A stretch of 8,319 nucleotides of DNA from Bacteroidota bacterium (GCA_023386395.1 JAEWJV010000563.1:1-8319), one strand, 5' to 3'. Numbered from the stretch's first letter, positions 1 through 6,602 are shown. The notes: a model not told the origin generated them from the letters alone. Program-made: numbers and translations.

Positions 1-223
1 CTGCAGATTTGCCGTAATTGCGCTGAAACTTTATGCCTTTGATATTCGGATTATCTGCGCTTAATTTTTCAATGATGCACCAGCTATCATCTGTGCTGCC
101 GTCATCCACCATAATAATTTCATAAGAAAAATTATGGGCAGTTACCACACGCACAATCCAATCGCACAATTCAGGCAGCGATTCTTCTTCATTATATAAA
201 GGAATAACTATCGAAAGATCCAT
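1..223 (-). CDS. Family 2 glycosyltransferase, N-terminal part (runs off the left edge)
   Basis: The 74 visible residues begin MDLSIVIPLYNEEESLPEL and contain VDDGSTDDSW at about 39-48. This is the nucleotide-sugar-binding start of a GT-A fold family 2 glycosyltransferase, with the DDGS motif that holds the diphosphate and metal. The style resembles the polyprenyl-phosphate (dolichol-phosphate mannosyltransferase-like) subgroup, which loads a sugar onto a lipid carrier at the cytoplasmic membrane. The acceptor and any C-terminal membrane helices lie outside the window, so the substrate cannot be named. The start is the ATG at 221-223, four bases after the stop of the upstream DUF4199 gene, so the two are probably co-transcribed and translationally close. 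The gene is intact as far as it is visible. Confidence 0.88.
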   Translation of the reverse strand, partial: MDLSIVIPLYNEEESLPELCDWIVRVVTAHNFSYEIIMVDDGSTDDSWCIIEKLSADNPNIKGIKFQRNYGKSA

Positions 224-227
224 TTAA

Positions 228-749
228 TTAAATTGGTTGATTACCGAAGGGGTCTTGTGGCTTCTTCTTAGCAATAGCCGCGCCAATTAATGAACTGATG
301 GCGCCTATGATTGCGAAACCTACTATAACTCCAACTACTGCAAATAACACATAATGTTCCCTCATCATACTAATGGTCTGGTCTATCTGGCTGTCCGAAG
401 CTTTACCATCTGCTTCCATCTTATGCCTTGTCATTTCAATGCTCTTATCAATCATTTCAGGGAATAAAACTTTAAATGCAAGTATGGTATAAAGCAATAC
501 TATCACTGTTATTACTGCCGTGGTTTTAAAGCCATGAGCGAATAAATTACCAAAAGTAACATTGGCATTTAATTGGTTTGAATAACTGACGCAAGCCCAT
601 ATAATCCCGGCTAAGAAAAGTACATACTGCACATAAGAAAGCTCAGGATGCTTCATGCCATCTACAAAATATATGATAAGGCCATACACGATCAATATTA
701 ATGATATAATAAAGCCCTTTACCTGTGGTGTTGTTATTTTGTTTTCCAT
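228..749 (-). CDS. DUF4199 family membrane protein
   Basis: This 173-residue protein has four hydrophobic stretches at about 12-29, 40-57, 74-95 and 133-160, with a charged loop at about 98-132 and a basic, proline-rich tail ending QDPFGNQPI. It should sit in the cytoplasmic membrane. Its size, helix pattern and position between a dihydroorotase-like gene and a family 2 glycosyltransferase match DUF4199 proteins, which are common in Bacteroidota and have no established function. The start is the ATG at 747-749, 11 bases after the stop of the dihydroorotase-like gene, and the stop is TAA at 228-230. No internal promoter is evident, so it is likely the middle gene of the operon. An accessory role in lipid-linked sugar transfer with the adjacent glycosyltransferase is only a guess from context. 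Confidence 0.82.
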   Translation of the reverse strand: MENKITTPQVKGFIISLILIVYGLIIYFVDGMKHPELSYVQYVLFLAGIIWACVSYSNQLNANVTFGNLFAHGFKTTAVITVIVLLYTILAFKVLFPEMIDKSIEMTRHKMEADGKASDSQIDQTISMMREHYVLFAVVGVIVGFAIIGAISSLIGAAIAKKKPQDPFGNQPI

Positions 750-760
750 AATAAGTTTTA

Positions 761-2020
761 TTAATTGTTTAAAATTAACACTCCTTTTGAAACCACACCC
801 ACCACACTTCCTTTCAATGCAACATTAAAAAACGGTGAATTAAGCGACTTGCTTTTATTGTTTTCTTTTGTAAACACAAATTCATTTCTATTAAAGAGCG
901 TAAGCGATGCTTTTTCGCCTTCTTTTATGATTGCAGGCAACTGAAATATTTTACCGGCATTTACAGAAAATAAAGCAGCAATTTTTTTTGCTGGTAATTC
1001 CGGCAGTACGGTTTGCACAACACTGTATGCAGTTTGTAAACCAATCATACCGGGCTTTGCATATTCAAATTCACAGGCTTTATTATCCCAATCCTGCGGC
1101 AGGTGATGCGAAGCGATGCAATCAATATCGCCATTCAATACAGCCTCCCGCAAAGCCATCATATCGCTTTTGCTGCGCAACGGCGGGTTTACTTTAAGAT
1201 TGGTGTCATAATTTTTTAAATCCTCATCACAAAAAAACAGGTGATGAGGCGTAACAGAGCAACTTATATTTAAGCCTTCAGCCTTAGCCGCTTTAATTAA
1301 TCCGATTGATTTCTTTGTAGTAATTGCCGTTATATGCAATTTAGATTGTGTGTAACGAAGCAGTTCAATATCTCTTGCAATTAATAGTTCTTCTGCGATG
1401 GCAGGAATGCCCTGCAAACCCATGCGGGTTGATACAATTCCTTCATTCATTAAACCCGAAGCATTGATGGATTTATCCTGCGGCAATTGTATGATAACGC
1501 CATCAAAAGTTTTTACATATTGAAGTGCCTTTAAAAACAACCCGGCATTTTGAATGGGGTAAAGGCCATCTGTAAAAGCAATGGCACCGCTCTGCTTCAT
1601 ATCATACATTTCAGCGAGGGCTGCGCCTTCTCTTTTTTTAGATACAGCGCCCAGCGGGTGCACATTTATTTTAGTGTTAGCTGATTTTTGCTTTACATAT
1701 TCCGCTTGTGCTTTACTATCAACAACCGGGTTTGTATCAGGCAATGTAAATACCTGCGTAAACCCGCCGGCGGCAGCGGCGGCTGCAAGCGATTCTATCG
1801 TTTCGCGGTATTCATAACCCGGGTCGCAAGCATGCGAGAAAATATCTATCCAGCCTGGGGAAACAAATGTATTTTCTGATGTAAAAACTTGTGCAGATTC
1901 ATCTGTAATGGCATCCTCAATTTTAGCAATAATGCCATCTGTAATTAAAATATCTTTCTTATTTCCGTTATAAGGAGAATTTGAATCTGCAATTGAAACC
2001 TGCTGCAGTATAATATTCAT
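761..2020 (-). CDS. Dihydroorotase-like amidohydrolase, probably non-catalytic form
   Basis: This is a 419-residue amidohydrolase-superfamily protein. From the chosen ATG the landmarks are SPGWIDIFSHACDPG (about 55-69), NPPLR (278-282), TPHHLFF (257-263) and IASHHLPQDWDNK (from about 302). In active type I dihydroorotases, which close carbamoyl-aspartate to dihydroorotate in pyrimidine synthesis, the first site reads DxHxH and the late one TDHAPH with the catalytic Asp. Here the first His is Phe (DIFSH) and the Asp is replaced in SHH. As I recall, Bacteroidota carry a conserved paralog with exactly this pattern, so it is a family trait rather than decay. A catalytically dead or altered role, for example a structural partner of aspartate carbamoyltransferase, is inference. 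An upstream TTG at 2030-2032 is in frame, but the ATG at 2018-2020 is preferred because the TAnnTTTG element at 2040-2047 would place the transcript start close to that TTG. It is the first gene of the minus-strand operon. Confidence 0.85.
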   Translation of the reverse strand: MNIILQQVSIADSNSPYNGNKKDILITDGIIAKIEDAITDESAQVFTSENTFVSPGWIDIFSHACDPGYEYRETIESLAAAAAAGGFTQVFTLPDTNPVVDSKAQAEYVKQKSANTKINVHPLGAVSKKREGAALAEMYDMKQSGAIAFTDGLYPIQNAGLFLKALQYVKTFDGVIIQLPQDKSINASGLMNEGIVSTRMGLQGIPAIAEELLIARDIELLRYTQSKLHITAITTKKSIGLIKAAKAEGLNISCSVTPHHLFFCDEDLKNYDTNLKVNPPLRSKSDMMALREAVLNGDIDCIASHHLPQDWDNKACEFEYAKPGMIGLQTAYSVVQTVLPELPAKKIAALFSVNAGKIFQLPAIIKEGEKASLTLFNRNEFVFTKENNKSKSLNSPFFNVALKGSVVGVVSKGVLILNN

Positions 2021-2039
2021 GTAATTCGGCAAAATTTGG

Positions 2040-2047
2040 CAAATATA
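2040..2047 (-). promoter_or_regulatory. Bacteroidota-type -7 element for the minus-strand operon
   Basis: Read on the minus strand the octamer is TATATTTG, a perfect TAnnTTTG match to the Bacteroidota housekeeping -7 consensus. It lies 20 bases before the ATG of the dihydroorotase-like gene and implies a short leader. I see no convincing -33 TTTG at the usual spacing, so the call rests on the octamer and its position. Confidence 0.5.
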
Positions 2048-2071
2048 ACCTGATTTTAATTAAAAGCCCTT

Positions 2072-2079
2072 TACATTTG
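2072..2079 (+). promoter_or_regulatory. Bacteroidota-type -7 element for tRNA-Pro
   Basis: TACATTTG fits TAnnTTTG exactly and lies 31 bases before the mature tRNA 5' end, leaving a leader of about 25 bases. A weak -33 candidate (CCTG, near 2049-2052) sits 19 bases upstream. It is divergent from the element at 2040-2047, so the two promoters share the gap between the genes. Confidence 0.5.
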
Positions 2080-2110
2080 CAGCCCTTTTAAGTGCAAACA
2101 AAAAAGGTTT

Positions 2111-2184
2111 CGGGTGGTGGCGCAGTCCGGTAGCGTATTTGCATGGGGTGCAAGGGGTCGCTGGTTCGAATCCAGTCCACCCGA
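2111..2184 (+). tRNA. tRNA-Pro (anticodon GGG)
   Basis: The sequence folds into a full cloverleaf. The acceptor arms CGGGTGG (2111-2117) and CCACCCG (2177-2183) pair perfectly, with discriminator A at 2184. The D stem is GCGC/GCGT, the anticodon stem TTTGC/GCAAG, and the T arm GCTGG-TTCGAAT-CCAGT. The seven-base anticodon loop ATGGGGT places GGG at 2145-2147, which reads CCC proline codons. A first base of C is typical of bacterial tRNA-Pro. CCA is not encoded. An integrase gene follows at once in the same orientation, so the 3' half of this tRNA gene is a likely attachment site. Confidence 0.95.
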
Positions 2185-2210
2185 CGTACATTTTTATTAA
2201 CTTTTACTTA

Positions 2211-2250
2211 AAGCCTGCAAAATCAATAATTTGCGGGCTTTATTATTTTT
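2211..2250 (+). terminator. Rho-independent terminator after tRNA-Pro
   Basis: AAGCCTGCAAA (2211-2221) pairs with TTTGCGGGCTT (2230-2240) over 11 bp with one G-T wobble and an 8-base loop. It is followed by TATTATTTTT. It would end the tRNA transcript and insulate the integrase gene from it. Confidence 0.85.
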
Positions 2251-2272
2251 ATATATTACCCAATCTTACCTC

Positions 2273-2321
2273 ATCTCACACGGTTTAACACATAGGTTTT
2301 ATGTGATAAATGATGTGAGAT
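2273..2321. repeat. 22-bp-arm dyad between tRNA and integrase
   Basis: The outer arms ATCTCACA (2273-2280) and TGTGAGAT (2314-2321) are perfect. The inner arms TTTAACACATA (2284-2294) and TATGTGATAAA (2300-2310) have one mismatch. A 3-base unmatched block (cgg against tga) separates inner and outer parts, and the central loop is 5 bases. It has no T tract, so it is not a terminator. It lies just upstream of the presumed integrase promoter and next to the presumed left attachment site, which suits an operator, a recombinase arm site or an excisionase site. No such protein binding is shown. Confidence 0.7.
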
Positions 2322-2325
2322 TTAT

Positions 2326-2349
2326 AAGCTTTTTTAAGCTTTACATTTG
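2326..2349 (+). promoter_or_regulatory. Integrase promoter with AAGCTT palindrome pair
   Basis: TACATTTG at 2342-2349 is a perfect TAnnTTTG -7 element. Directly before it, AAGCTT-TTTT-AAGCTT (2326-2341) forms a symmetric pair inside what would be the -33/-7 spacer, a good place for a repressor. The transcript would start near 2356 and leave a leader of about 90 bases before the integrase ATG at 2444. Confidence 0.45.
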
Positions 2350-2443
2350 AAGCGTGATTGATTGTTTTATAACAATTCACACATTGTTTTATTGGTAGTA
2401 CTGAGGAACAGGAAAAAAATTTTAAACTTAAAAATCGTGAGGA

Positions 2444-3779
2444 ATGAAAACTACCCAAACATTTGGTGTGCGATTTATCGCACTGCCTAAGAAAAGCAAT
2501 CTGGAAGAAGCATTTATTTATGCAAGAATCACCATGTCCAAAAAAGTAATGGATATCTCTTTAAAAAAAACAACACTTTGTTCTATATGGGATTCGAAAA
2601 AGGAATGTATCGTAAGCCGAACCCCGCAAGCTAAACAGATCAATAAATTTATTGACGATACCCGTTACCGGCTGATGGAATGTTATCAGCAACTTTTACT
2701 GGAGCATAAAATTATTACGCCGCTTGCAATCAAGGAGCTTTACCTCGGCGAAACAAAAGTTGAAAACACCTTGCTCGGGCTGATTAGCTATCATAACACC
2801 AATATGAAAAAGGTGCTGGCCTGGGGCACTTTGAAAAATTATATTACAACAGAAAAATATGTGCGGCTTTTTCTTAAACAGAAATATAAGAATGCAGACA
2901 TATTTCTTTCATCGCTCAATTACCAGTTCATCACGGAGTTTGAATTTTTCTTAAGGACCTGCAAACCATTGGATACAAGCAACCCCTTAACCAATAATGG
3001 TGTAATGAAACACATGGAAAGGTTAAGGAAAATGGTGACGCTAGCTTATAAGATGGAATGGATTCCCAAAGACCCTTTTGCGCAGTACAAGCTGAAGTTT
3101 AAGAGAAAAGAGATGTCTTTTCTTACGGCTGAAGAACTTGAAAAATTCGAGCATATTGAACTATCTAAGAAAATTGTTGGCCGCGCCAGGGACTTATTTG
3201 TATTCTGTTGTTATACCGGCCTTTCTTATATAGACCTTGATAAATTGCGTAGCAATAATATATGTATCGGAATTGATGGTGAATAATGGATCAATACCAA
3301 AAAGGCAGAAAACGGAAGTGCCTGTCAACATGCCTCTGTTACCAAAAGCGTATGCGCTCATTCAAAAATATAAAGATGAACCAAGGGTTTTTTATCGTGG
3401 GCGCTTGCTCACTTTTATGTCCAATCAAAGACTAAACAAATACATCAAAGAAATCGCCCAATTATGTGGTATCAAAAAAGAACTAAGTTTTCATACAGCA
3501 AGGCACACATTTGCGACAACGGTAACATTAACTAATGGTGTCCCTGTTGAAACTGTTAGCAAGATGCTGGGGCATACCAAACTCAGTACTACACAGGTAT
3601 ATGTTCATATTGTAAAACAGAGGATAAGCGATGATATGAAAATGTTGAGGCAGAAATTGAGTACTGCAAAGCAGCAAAAGAAAATGCTGTATAATCAACA
3701 AAATGTCACAAATCTAAAATTAGTAATTTTGAAATCTAACTTTATAGTATGGAGCTACAGTCAGAACCAATATTATTAA
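2444..3779 (+). pseudogene. Tyrosine recombinase / integrase, broken by a stop and a frameshift
   Basis: A Bacteroidota-type integrase would insert and excise the element. Residues 5-100 resemble the arm-DNA-binding domain (FGVRFIALPKK, IYARITMSKK, SIWDSKK), about 105-215 the SAM-like core-binding domain, and from about 225 the catalytic domain begins (MSFLTAEELEKFE, CCYTGLSYIDL). The usual first catalytic Arg is Ser in TGLSY, as in IntDOT-like enzymes. After residue 280 an in-frame TAA (3284-3286) interrupts the gene. Reading through gives WINTK, and the frame then changes at an A5 run (3299-3303); with four A's it would read TKRQKTEVPVNMPLLPKA. The new frame carries HTARHTFA, GHTKLSTTQVY with the nucleophile Tyr, and ends at 3779. 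The tail after LRQKLST is unlike the family, overlaps the antitoxin start by 31 bases, and may reflect loss of the original stop. With two lesions before the catalytic His, Arg and Tyr residues, no active recombinase is expected. Confidence 0.9.
3710..3739. promoter_or_regulatory. Candidate operator before the toxin-antitoxin pair
   Basis: A perfect 15-base palindrome, AAAATTAGTAATTTT (3716-3730), is flanked by two direct copies of AAATCTAA (3710-3717 and 3732-3739) spaced 22 bases apart, about two helical turns. It ends 10 bases before the antitoxin ATG. Antitoxins often repress their own operon at such sites. Binding is inference, and the stretch is AT-rich, which raises the chance of coincidence. 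Confidence 0.4.
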
Positions 3780-3964
3780 GATATGGTGGAGCGCACAAAT
3801 CGTCTTTCGAGATGGGCCAGGATGAATTTCAGGCAGCAGCCATTTCAATCGTCCGCAGGGCGAAAGAAAAGGCCTTTTCTAAAGGACGGCCCATCTATTT
3901 TAGCAAGGAAGGAAAGGTCTGTGCAGAATATGCTGGTGGCAATATTACGGAAGTGGTCAAGTAA
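3749..3964 (+). CDS. Putative antitoxin of a zeta-type kinase toxin
   Basis: This is an intact 71-residue protein. Its centre (EFQAAAISIVRRAKEKAFSKGRPIYFSKEGKVCAEYAGGNITEVV) reads as one amphipathic helix followed by short beta strands. The pattern AKEKAFSKGRPIYFSKEGK...YAGG resembles small proteins encoded just before zeta-like P-loop kinases, where they act as antitoxins. No named domain is certain. The ATG at 3749 lies inside the integrase tail, and the TAA at 3962-3964 is only five bases before the toxin ATG, so the pair would be co-translated. It is one of two element genes without a lesion. A DNA-binding role at the upstream palindrome is possible but unproven. An alternative is an unrelated small protein. 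Confidence 0.65.
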   Translation: MELQSEPILLRYGGAHKSSFEMGQDEFQAAAISIVRRAKEKAFSKGRPIYFSKEGKVCAEYAGGNITEVVK

Positions 3965-3969
3965 GTATT

Positions 3970-4632
3970 ATGCCGATTTTATATGTTATTGCAGGGCCAA
4001 ACGGGATTGGTAAAACAACTTCCTCGTACGATCTTATTCCTTCAAATATCCCAATTATCAACTCAGATGAAATTGCAAAGGAAGTAAGAAGCGCCGGGAT
4101 TATTTTATCTGGCAATACCCAGGAATATAGTAACCGTGAGGCTATCCGGCTTATGGAAGAGCAGAGAAGGCTAAATAATTCTTTTGCTATTGAAACCAAT
4201 CTTGCAGATAGTGATACCTGGAAGTTCTTGCTTGAAATGTAAAAGACAGGTTACGAACTTCATATTTTGTATATGTCCACCGACAATACAGACATTCTAA
4301 ACCAACGCATAAAAGAGCGGGTTTTGCTTGGCGATCATTTTGTAACGCCATCAGTAGTGGAACAACGATATATTAATGGACTTAAACTTTTAAATCACTA
4401 TTTCTCTTATCCTGACAGGCTTCAGTTGATAGATAATTCAAGTAAAGTGCAATTGATTGCAGATTTCCGTAAAGGAGAAATAATTCATGTTGCCCAGAAA
4501 TTAGCAGAGTGGGTTACAAAACATTTTGGCGAACATCTTCAACAAAAACCTAATCAGGATATTAATGTAAAAGACATGAAGAATATTGATGAAGTAAAAA
4601 AAGCTTATAGAAAACTTCGGCATAAACCTTAA
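3970..4632 (+). pseudogene. Zeta-toxin-like P-loop kinase, split by an in-frame TAA
   Basis: The protein begins MPILYVIAGPNGIGKTTSSY. Residues 9-16 (GPNGIGKT) are the Walker A loop, followed by IINSDEIAKE, FAIETNLAD, and in the second half RIKERVLLGDHFVTPSVVEQRY, the Arg-rich lid region seen in zeta-toxin and COG4185 kinases. Members of this group phosphorylate UDP-activated sugars or related targets and can poison growth; the target here is unknown. A TAA at 4240-4242 follows residue 90 (FLLEM), and the same frame continues as KTGYELHILYMSTDN to a TAA at 4630-4632. A single C-to-T change of CAA (Gln) would explain it, giving LEMQKTGYELH and a protein of about 220 residues. An in-frame ATG at 4267 could restart the C-terminal half, but the P-loop would be absent. 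It is probably inactive. The intact antitoxin gene lies immediately upstream. Confidence 0.85.
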
Positions 4633-4861
4633 GTCATAAATGACGACTCACTTTTATTTATTAATAAGTTGCATTCAACAAGCCATACACCTCCTTTCCC
4701 ATTTTCTTTCGTTACAAATCAAATGTCTTTTCTTTATCGAAAGGTATCTGGATCTGCTAAGTGGCTTATAGCTATCTAAATAATCACGCCTGTGAGATCT
4801 GATTTATTTATTCTCTGCAGATACTTTGCCATTTGTTAAAAATTACAATGCTCACCACTAT

Positions 4862-4898
4862 TCAAACCATATCAAACCTTGTCAAAACAATACAAGGC
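4862..4898 (+). repeat. 10-bp phased TCAAACC repeats
   Basis: TCAAACC occurs at 4862-4868 and 4872-4878, TCAAAAC at 4882-4888, and a degenerate ACAAGGC at 4892-4898. All are spaced exactly 10 bases, so they face the same side of the helix. They lie about 110 bases before the presumed HTH promoter. Such phased heptamers can be operators, iterons or excisionase sites. Two exact and two degenerate units is a small sample. Confidence 0.45.
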
Positions 4899-5008
4899 TT
4901 CACTTCATTTAATATAAGTTGATCGCTTTTGCAACACCGATTGTTAATGAGCAGTAGATTGATCCTATTCAAAATCTGAACAGGTGATTTATCTGCAACT
5001 ATCTTTTC

Positions 5009-5016
5009 TATTTTTG
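5009..5016 (+). promoter_or_regulatory. Bacteroidota-type -7 element for HTH/primase genes
   Basis: TATTTTTG matches TAnnTTTG exactly, 45 bases before the HTH ATG at 5062. This suggests a transcript starting near 5023 that runs through the HTH and primase genes and possibly the mobilization genes. No clear -33 element is seen. Confidence 0.4.
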
Positions 5017-5061
5017 ATATAAGAGTATTTCTTATTGTGAACAAGATAAAAGTGAAGAAAG

Positions 5062-5380
5062 ATGCAAGAAACACCCATGTTATTTCCGATGGCTCCGGCG
5101 GAGTTTTGGAAACAGATTAGATCAACCATTGAGGAAGTGGTTAAAGCCAACAGCAATCAAAATTTTCAACCACGAACAGATCACCTTCGAAAAAGCTCTA
5201 TTAAAAGCCAGTGATGTTTGTGCTGTATTCCAGGTATCCAAACCAACACTTTACGACTGGCTGAGACAGGACAAACTCAAAAGCTTCAAGATCAAATCAA
5301 GGCGCTATTTCTTAAGAACAGATATAGAAGCCCTGATCAGAAAACAGCTTGAAGCAACTGTAAGCAACCCTACTATTTAA
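5062..5380 (+). pseudogene. HTH excisionase-like protein, frameshifted
   Basis: From the ATG at 5062 the frame reads MQETPMLFPMAPAEFWKQIR and continues EEVVKANSNQN, the typical N-terminus of Bacteroidota element HTH proteins. The family's DNA-binding part is in the next frame: LLKASDVCAVFQVSKPTLYDWLRQDKLKSFKIKSRRYF, a MerR/excisionase-type winged helix-turn-helix, ending at the TAA at 5378-5380. Removing one T from the T4 run at 5163-5166 joins them as NQNFNHEQITFEKALL, giving about 105 residues. Such proteins act as excision factors or control the element's operon. A TTG at 5129 opens the second frame and might allow a short product with the whole HTH, so partial function is possible. The primase follows 22 bases later, so the two are probably co-transcribed. 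Confidence 0.82.
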
Positions 5381-5402
5381 TCAACTTAAAAAATTGTGAG
5401 CT

Positions 5403-6515
5403 ATGAACTGTGAAGAGGCCAACAAAGTTGACCTGGTGGATTATTTATTTGCATCAGGATATACGCCAACAAAAATAAAGGGCAATGATTACTGGTATAT
5501 ATCACCGTTAAGAGATGAAAGGACAGCATCTTTTAAAATTGACAGAAGTAAAAACGTATGGTACGACCACGGCACGGGCAATGGCGGAACGGTGATTGAT
5601 TTTGCGATACAATATTTCAACTGTGATGTGCAGCAGGCATTGCAAAAACTAGAGATGTATGTTGCAGATAATAAACTCCGGCTGTTGGTGAATAATGCCA
5701 AAGGAAAAGAAAACCTACTTTCTTTTCAACAGCAAAAAGATACGCTGTTTCACCTGCATGAAAACAGTTTGATAAATGAACGGCATGCAGCAGAAACAGC
5801 TATCAAAATAATAGCAGCAAAACAGCCCATCACACACCCTTTGCTTTGCCGCTATTTGAAAGAAAGATGTATCAATAAAAATGTTGCCGACAGGTATTGT
5901 TATGAAGTAAGTTTTAAACTGAATAATAAAGAAAAAGAATTTATAGCGATAGGCTTTAAAAATAATGCCGGTGGATATGAGCTGAGGAATGAGTATGTTA
6001 CTTACATCAACAATGGTGATTCGAAAAATGAACCTGCTTCAAAGCAACAAACAGCAGAAATTTTGCCGATAGATTCAGGAATTATTCCATTAAAAATTAA
6101 TAATCAAAATCTTGTTTCAAACGCAATAAACCCGGGGCAAGTTTTTGAACAAAATCAAACTGTAAAACAAGCAAATTCTATTGCTGTTTTCGAAGGTTTT
6201 TTTGACTTCTTAAGCTGGCAAACGGTTCACCAAAACCAGGATCACAAACTGACAAATTTTCTTATCCTCAATTCACTTTCTTTTTTTGAAAGAAGCCTTT
6301 TGCTGATGGAAAAACATGAACATATCAAATTGTATTTGGATCATGATACGGCAGGAAGAAAATATGTTGAACAGGCTTTGAAAAGATCAGCCAGGTACGA
6401 AGATAAGAGCAGGCTATACAACCAGTATAAAGACCTGAATGATTGGTTAAGGCATTTTGGAAAGCTGGAGAAGAAGCAAACATTAAGGCGGTCTAAAGGG
6501 TTGGGGTTGGGGTAA
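5403..6515 (+). CDS. Toprim-domain DNA primase-like protein
   Basis: This is a 370-residue protein and the longest intact gene in the element. Residues 1-85 (LVDYLFASGY, YWYISPLRDERTASFKID, VWYDHGTGNGGTVIDF) match the CHC2-type primase N-terminus without its zinc-binding cysteines, as I recall from this Bacteroidota group. The toprim domain lies at about 258-350, with the acidic residues in AVFEGFFDFL (Glu264) and LYLDHDTAGRKY (DHD at about 313-315). A role in priming element DNA after transfer or excision is inferred from the family. Residues about 203-257 (SKNEPASKQQTAEILP and following) are a polar, Gln/Asn-rich linker that looks longer than usual. The last residues, KGLGLG, come from a G-run tract shared with the non-coding sequence next to the hairpin at 6525, so the C-terminus may have drifted. 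There are no stops or shifts. Confidence 0.85.
   Translation: MNCEEANKVDLVDYLFASGYTPTKIKGNDYWYISPLRDERTASFKIDRSKNVWYDHGTGNGGTVIDFAIQYFNCDVQQALQKLEMYVADNKLRLLVNNAKGKENLLSFQQQKDTLFHLHENSLINERHAAETAIKIIAAKQPITHPLLCRYLKERCINKNVADRYCYEVSFKLNNKEKEFIAIGFKNNAGGYELRNEYVTYINNGDSKNEPASKQQTAEILPIDSGIIPLKINNQNLVSNAINPGQVFEQNQTVKQANSIAVFEGFFDFLSWQTVHQNQDHKLTNFLILNSLSFFERSLLLMEKHEHIKLYLDHDTAGRKYVEQALKRSARYEDKSRLYNQYKDLNDWLRHFGKLEKKQTLRRSKGLGLG
6487..6512 (+). other. G-run tract, possible G-quadruplex
   Basis: GG, GG, GGG, GGGG and GGGG occur within 26 bases, the last part reading GGGTTGGGGTTGGGG. The tract could form a two-layer quadruplex on the plus strand. It encodes the end of the primase and ends 12 bases before the large hairpin. 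Confidence 0.4.
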
Positions 6516-6524
6516 GTTTTTAGG

Positions 6525-6560
6525 AGCCAGCTATGTTTCGGGCATCCCGAAACGCTGGCT
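6525..6560 (+). repeat. Strong hairpin upstream of mobC (candidate oriT or terminator)
   Basis: AGCCAGC (6525-6531) pairs with GCTGGCT (6554-6560), and GTTTCGGG (6535-6542) with CCCGAAAC (6546-6553). All 15 pairs are perfect. There is a TAT bulge on the left side and a CAT loop. It lies between the primase stop and the MobC gene, where mobilizable elements often keep oriT. The following TTTCTT is a poor U tract, so terminator activity is possible but less convincing. The position of a nick cannot be told from the sequence. Confidence 0.7.
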
Positions 6561-6602
6561 TTCTTCATCCCGTTGTCCATCGCAGGATTCAGAAAGAAGC
6601 TC

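Larger units (their letters stand above)
4633..5061. other. Non-coding stretch between toxin and HTH gene
   Basis: I see no convincing gene in these 429 bases on either strand. It is AT-rich and has a weak inverted pair GTCAT-AA-ATGAC just after the toxin stop (from 4634), 10-bp phased repeats near 4862-4898, and a promoter-like element at 5009-5016. It may be a control or origin region of the element, or the scar of lost genes. Confidence 0.5.

Noticed and set aside
931..1879. Several plus-strand open frames inside the dihydroorotase-like gene.
   Set aside because: They are antisense shadows of a clear, conserved coding frame and show no family features of their own.
3738..3745. TAACTTTA as a promoter element for the antitoxin gene.
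   Set aside because: It misses the final G of TAnnTTTG and would start transcription at or after the ATG.
3284..4242. Two in-frame TAA codons inside conserved genes might mean TAA is read as an amino acid here.
   Set aside because: The DUF4199, dihydroorotase-like, type IX cargo and primase genes all end at TAA exactly where their families end, so TAA is a normal stop.
4850..4924. Small plus-strand frame starting MLTTIQTISNLVK.
   Set aside because: It has only 24 codons, its apparent pattern comes from the phased repeats, and it has no supporting neighbour or motif.
4862..5074. Minus-strand open frame of 70 codons in the gap before the HTH gene.
   Set aside because: It overlaps the HTH start and promoter, has no recognisable motif, and its composition looks like translated AT-rich spacer.
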